A stretch of 7,232 bases of DNA from Dehalococcoidia bacterium (lineage in GTDB: Bacteria; Chloroflexota; Dehalococcoidia; SM23-28-2). The notes beneath the pieces are model-generated. The model searched no databases. It was not told where the DNA came from and saw only the letters and a list, made by a program, of their open reading frames with translations. Numbering within the stretch: position 1 is the first letter of the stretch; each line of letters begins with the position of its first letter. This document shows positions 5,174 through 7,232 of the stretch, in pieces. Made by a program: the position numbers and the translations under genes. The stretch is taken from assembly GCA_022866185.1 (NCBI GenBank), contig JALHUG010000127.1, forward strand, positions 1 through 7,232, read 5' to 3'.

Positions 5174-6643
5174 ATGGAGCTGAAGACGAACGTGCTCTAC
5201 TACGGCGACAACCTGGACATACTCCGCGGGCACATCCTGGATGAGGCAATTGACCTGATCTACCTTGACCCGCCGTTCAACTCCAACCGCTCCTACAACG
5301 TCCTCTTCCGCGAGTCCTCCGGCGCGGGCAGCGAGGCGCAGATCGAGGCGTTCGAGGACACCTGGCACTGGGGCCCATCGGCCCAGGGGGTCTACGAGGA
5401 GGTGGTGACGGGGCCGCACCAGAAGGTGGCACGGATGCTGCAGGCCATGGTGGATGGCCTGGGCCACAACGACGTGACCGCCTACCTGAGCATGATGGCC
5501 ATCCGCCTGGTTGAGCTGCACCGCGTGCTGAAGCCTGCGGGCGCGCTCTATCTTCACTGCGACCCTACGGCTAGCCACTACCTCAAAACCCTCATGGACT
5601 CCATCTTCGGCACCCTCAACTTCAGGAATGAAGTCGTCTGGCACTATGGGCAGCGGACAGCCTTCCATAAGGGGCACTTCAGTAGGAAGCACGACACCCT
5701 GCTCTTATATGCAAAGTCGGCTAAGCACCGCATAAGCCCAATATCCCTTCCCTGGACGAGGGAAGACTTCCTGACGCACCGGCATGACGTTCTCAGCGAC
5801 GCGGACGGGAGGGAGTACATATGGACCGATGGCGGTCGTGGCAAGCCTCGTTACAAGCGGTATGTTGATGAGGTTCTTGGCAAGGGAAAACCGGCCGACA
5901 GCGTCTGGGAGATTCCGATCATCGACTCTGCCGCCAAAGAGCGGCTTGGCTACCCCACCCAAAAGCCCCTGGCGCTCCTGGAGCGCATCGTCAGCGCCTC
6001 CTCCAACCCCGGCGATGTGGTGCTAGACCCCTTCTGCGGTTGCGGCACCGCCGTCCATGCCGCTCACAAGCTCGGCCGCCGCTGGATCGGCATCGACATC
6101 ACCCACCTGGCCATCGGCCTCATCCGCCGCCGCATGCAGGACGCGTTTCCAGGCATCGCCATCGAGGTCATCGGCGAGCCGGTCGACCTGGCGGGCGCCC
6201 GCGACCTGGCATCCACCAAGCCGAAGCAATTCGAGTACTGGGTGGTGGACAAGCTAGACGCTCACCCCACGGGTGGGAAGGGCCCGGATTTGGATGGGGT
6301 CAAGCCCTTCATGGAGTTCGGTGGTAAACCCAAGCGCGCGGTAATTTCAGTCAAGGGCACGAAGTCGGTAAACCCCGAGATGATCCGCGAGGTACTGGGG
6401 GCGCTCGGCCCCGACAAGCCTATCGGGATTCTGGTGATCCTGGCCGAGCCGACAAAAGGCATGGTGGCTCAAGCCGCCGCAGCTGGGTTCTACGATTCTA
6501 ACGGACAGAAGCACCAGCGCCTACAGATCATGACGGTGAGGGAAATCCTGAGCGGCAAGCGACCTAGTCTTCCCTCGCCCGCATCTCCGTTCGCCAAGGC
6601 ACCGCTCGAGAAAGAGAAGGGCGAGCAGGGGGAGATGCTATGA
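5174..6643 (+). CDS. Beta-class DNA methyltransferase fused to an Mrr-like nuclease domain
   Basis: This 489-residue protein is probably an N6-adenine or N4-cytosine DNA methyltransferase. NVLYYGDNLDIL opens the catalytic region, motif IV is DPPF (32-35), YPTQKPLALLERIV lies at 260-273, and the SAM-binding motif I is DPFCGCGT (285-292) followed by RRWIGIDI. The order IV then I is that of the beta class. Between them, about 155-255, lies the presumed target-recognition region. After residue 350 (KQFEYWVVDKLDAHP) comes an Mrr/PD-(D/E)XK-like domain: GPDLDG at 370-375, then AVISVKG at 389-395, then EPTKGM and AAAAGFY, ending with QIMTVREILSGKRP. In that motif a Ser precedes V-K where Glu or Gln is usual. 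The last 20 or so residues are charged and probably disordered. No separate restriction or specificity gene is present. GTG 5171 is an alternative start; ATG 5174 fits the family N-terminus and lies 14 bases after GGAG. The recognition region has lower GC than its surroundings, suggesting recombination. Confidence 0.9.
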   Translation: MELKTNVLYYGDNLDILRGHILDEAIDLIYLDPPFNSNRSYNVLFRESSGAGSEAQIEAFEDTWHWGPSAQGVYEEVVTGPHQKVARMLQAMVDGLGHNDVTAYLSMMAIRLVELHRVLKPAGALYLHCDPTASHYLKTLMDSIFGTLNFRNEVVWHYGQRTAFHKGHFSRKHDTLLLYAKSAKHRISPISLPWTREDFLTHRHDVLSDADGREYIWTDGGRGKPRYKRYVDEVLGKGKPADSVWEIPIIDSAAKERLGYPTQKPLALLERIVSASSNPGDVVLDPFCGCGTAVHAAHKLGRRWIGIDITHLAIGLIRRRMQDAFPGIAIEVIGEPVDLAGARDLASTKPKQFEYWVVDKLDAHPTGGKGPDLDGVKPFMEFGGKPKRAVISVKGTKSVNPEMIREVLGALGPDKPIGILVILAEPTKGMVAQAAAAGFYDSNGQKHQRLQIMTVREILSGKRPSLPSPASPFAKAPLEKEKGEQGEML

Positions 6644-6665
6644 TGATGACACCTGTTGTCATCAT
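6643..6665 (+). repeat. Perfect 9-bp hairpin at the methyltransferase stop codon
   Basis: ATGATGACA (6643-6651) pairs with TGTCATCAT (6657-6665) around loop CCTGT. The stem includes the last base of the stop codon. It is less GC-rich than the other hairpins of the window and no T-tract follows. It could be an mRNA 3' element, a protein-binding inverted repeat or a remnant of a mobile element end. Confidence 0.55.
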
Positions 6666-6734
6666 GTTCGGTATTGGCTTATTGGTTCGCGCTCGGTGGG
6701 TGAGCTTTCCATGAACAGAACAACTCGACACAAG

Positions 6735-6782
6735 GCAGGGCTTGCGCCAGGGGCGCATCCGCCTTCGGCGGAAAAGCCCTGC
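6735..6782 (+). repeat. Y-shaped repeat, copy 1
   Basis: The outer stem GCAGGGCTT (6735-6743) pairs with AAGCCCTGC (6774-6782). It encloses two adjacent hairpins: GCGCC-AGG-GGCGC (6744-6756) and TCCGCC-TTC-GGCGGA (6758-6772). Together they form a three-way junction. The second arm and its flanks (ATCCGCCTTCGGCGGAAA, 6757-6774) recur exactly 100 bp downstream. Confidence 0.75.
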
Positions 6783-6800
6783 AGCTATTTAGATTCACCT

Positions 6801-6820
6801 CTGCGGGATAAATCCCGCAG
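6801..6820 (+). repeat. Hairpin between the two Y-shaped repeats
   Basis: CTGCGGGA (6801-6808) pairs with TCCCGCAG (6813-6820) around loop TAAA, a perfect 8-bp stem. It sits between the two Y-shaped units and may be part of one larger composite element. Confidence 0.6.
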
Positions 6821-6832
6821 CTCGCCCAAAGC

Positions 6833-6880
6833 TGAGGGTTTCTCCGCCAGAGGCGGATCCGCCTTCGGCGGAAACCCTCA
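6833..6880 (+). repeat. Y-shaped repeat, copy 2
   Basis: The outer stem TGAGGGTT (6833-6840) pairs with AACCCTCA (6873-6880). It encloses TCCGCC-AGA-GGCGGA (6843-6857) directly followed by TCCGCC-TTC-GGCGGA (6858-6872). It has the same architecture and total length (48 bases) as copy 1, with changed but still complementary stems. A T-rich run (6887-6899) follows, so on the + strand it might also end transcription. Confidence 0.75.
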
Positions 6881-6905
6881 GGGGTGTTCTTATTTTCTTG
6901 ATCGC

Positions 6906-6957
6906 CACAAGGCAGGGGTTGTGCGCGAACCCGGAAGCCGCGGGTTTCACCCCGCGG
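6906..6957 (+). repeat. Third structured segment with shared CACAAGGCAGGG and two hairpins
   Basis: CACAAGGCAGGG (6906-6917) repeats exactly the 12 bases at 6729-6740 that lead into copy 1. It runs into GGGTT (6916-6920) pairing with AACCC (6928-6932), then CCGCGGG (6938-6944) pairing with CCCGCGG (6951-6957) around loop TTTCAC. It lacks the TCCGCCTTCGGCGGA arm. It is probably a diverged or partial relative of the Y-shaped repeats. Confidence 0.5.
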
Positions 6958-7004
6958 AATGGTCGAGCCTCCCACCAACGACGAACCACCTACGGTAGCA
7001 TTCT

Positions 7005-7232
7005 ATGACCAACATCGCGTCTGAGCTGCAAGCCAAGGGCCGGGCGGCGCGCCAGGCGGCCCGCCTGTTGCCGCGCCTGTCGACGGAGGTGAAGAACCGC
7101 GCCCTGCACAGCATCGCCGAGGCCCTTCTGGCCCGCCAGGAGGAGATACTGGCCGCCAACGCCGAGGACCACGCGGCGGCAAAGGCCTCCGGCATCTCGG
7201 CCAGCGTCCTCGACCGCCTCCTTCTCAACCCC
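7005..7232 (+). CDS. proA: Glutamate-5-semialdehyde dehydrogenase, N-terminal part (cut by window end)
   Basis: Seventy-six codons are visible before the window ends; the full enzyme is usually a little over 400 residues. ProA reduces the gamma-glutamyl phosphate made by ProB to glutamate-5-semialdehyde with NADPH, the second step of proline synthesis. The visible part matches the ProA N-terminus: a helix ending RAARQAARLLPRLS, then KNRALHSIAEAL, EILAANAEDHAAAKASGIS and LDRLLLNP. The catalytic cysteine region lies outside. No good Shine-Dalgarno precedes ATG 7005. The gene follows the repeat-rich stretch directly and lies about 2.66 kb after proB, although the two are usually neighbours. Confidence 0.93.
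   Translation, partial: MTNIASELQAKGRAARQAARLLPRLSTEVKNRALHSIAEALLARQEEILAANAEDHAAAKASGISASVLDRLLLNP

Larger units (their letters stand above)
6644..7004. other. 361-base non-coding region rich in inverted repeats
   Basis: No convincing gene lies between the methyltransferase stop and proA. The stretch holds the 9-bp hairpin at its left edge, a plain segment (6666-6728), two Y-shaped repeat units (6735-6782 and 6833-6880), a hairpin between them (6801-6820), a T-rich segment (6887-6899) and a third structured segment (6906-6957). I find no clear promoter. Open frames across it (for example 6696-6998) encode only translations of the repeats, with low complexity and no family resemblance. Confidence 0.75.

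Noticed and set aside
6643..6665. Intrinsic terminator of the methyltransferase gene
   Set aside because: The stem is perfect but is followed by GTTCGG rather than a T-run.
6735..6880. CRISPR array
   Set aside because: Only two units, no uniform spacers, the units are themselves folded repeats, and no cas genes are present.
6696..6998. Open frame of 100 codons through the repeat region, and overlapping minus-strand frames
   Set aside because: The translation is only that of the inverted repeats, no Shine-Dalgarno supports it, composition is low complexity and it resembles no family.

Overview
The window is about 7.2 kb of GC-rich bacterial chromosome (my estimate is a little over 60% GC) with all genes on the + strand. 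The organism is most likely an uncultured high-GC, non-proteobacterial lineage. I lean towards Chloroflexota (Dehalococcoidia-like) or a relative. The reasons are the EtfB-EtfA plus CCG-reductase module typical of menaquinone users, a bS22/COX24-type mini ribosomal protein, and the style of the methylase-nuclease fusion. This placement is inference; there is no rRNA or other decisive marker.

Layout. Positions 1-3006 hold an electron-transfer cluster: the 3' part of an HdrD/EtfD-type iron-sulfur reductase, then etfB and etfA. Together they should carry electrons from acyl-CoA-type dehydrogenases through the ETF to the membrane iron-sulfur protein and the quinone pool. A strong hairpin terminator (about 3026-3068) closes the cluster. 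A second unit starts at an extended -10 promoter (3132-3140). It runs through proB (glutamate 5-kinase with PUA domain), a 31-residue gene for the small ribosomal protein bS22, a two-part protein of unknown function with a DUF2007-like C-terminus, and a solitary DNA methyltransferase fused to an Mrr-like nuclease domain. A 361-base non-coding stretch packed with inverted repeats (6644-7004) follows. The window ends inside the 5' part of proA (glutamate-5-semialdehyde dehydrogenase).

How the genes work together. proB and proA catalyse consecutive steps of proline synthesis and are normally adjacent. Here they are about 2.66 kb apart, separated by the bS22 gene, the unknown protein, the methylase-nuclease and the repeats. 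The methylase-nuclease plus repeats looks like the acquired part, because its recognition region has a lower GC content and different codon use from its neighbours.

Most notable items: two copies, 100 bp apart, of a Y-shaped repeat (outer stem plus two hairpin arms) in which the stem sequences differ but pairing is kept; a perfect 11-bp hairpin overlapping alternative starts of proB; the methylase-nuclease fusion with a changed (D/E)xK motif; and bS22 lying inside a proline operon. I do not see a clearly new multi-gene system. The best candidates for something undescribed are the Y-shaped repeat family and the possible RNA switch in front of proA.
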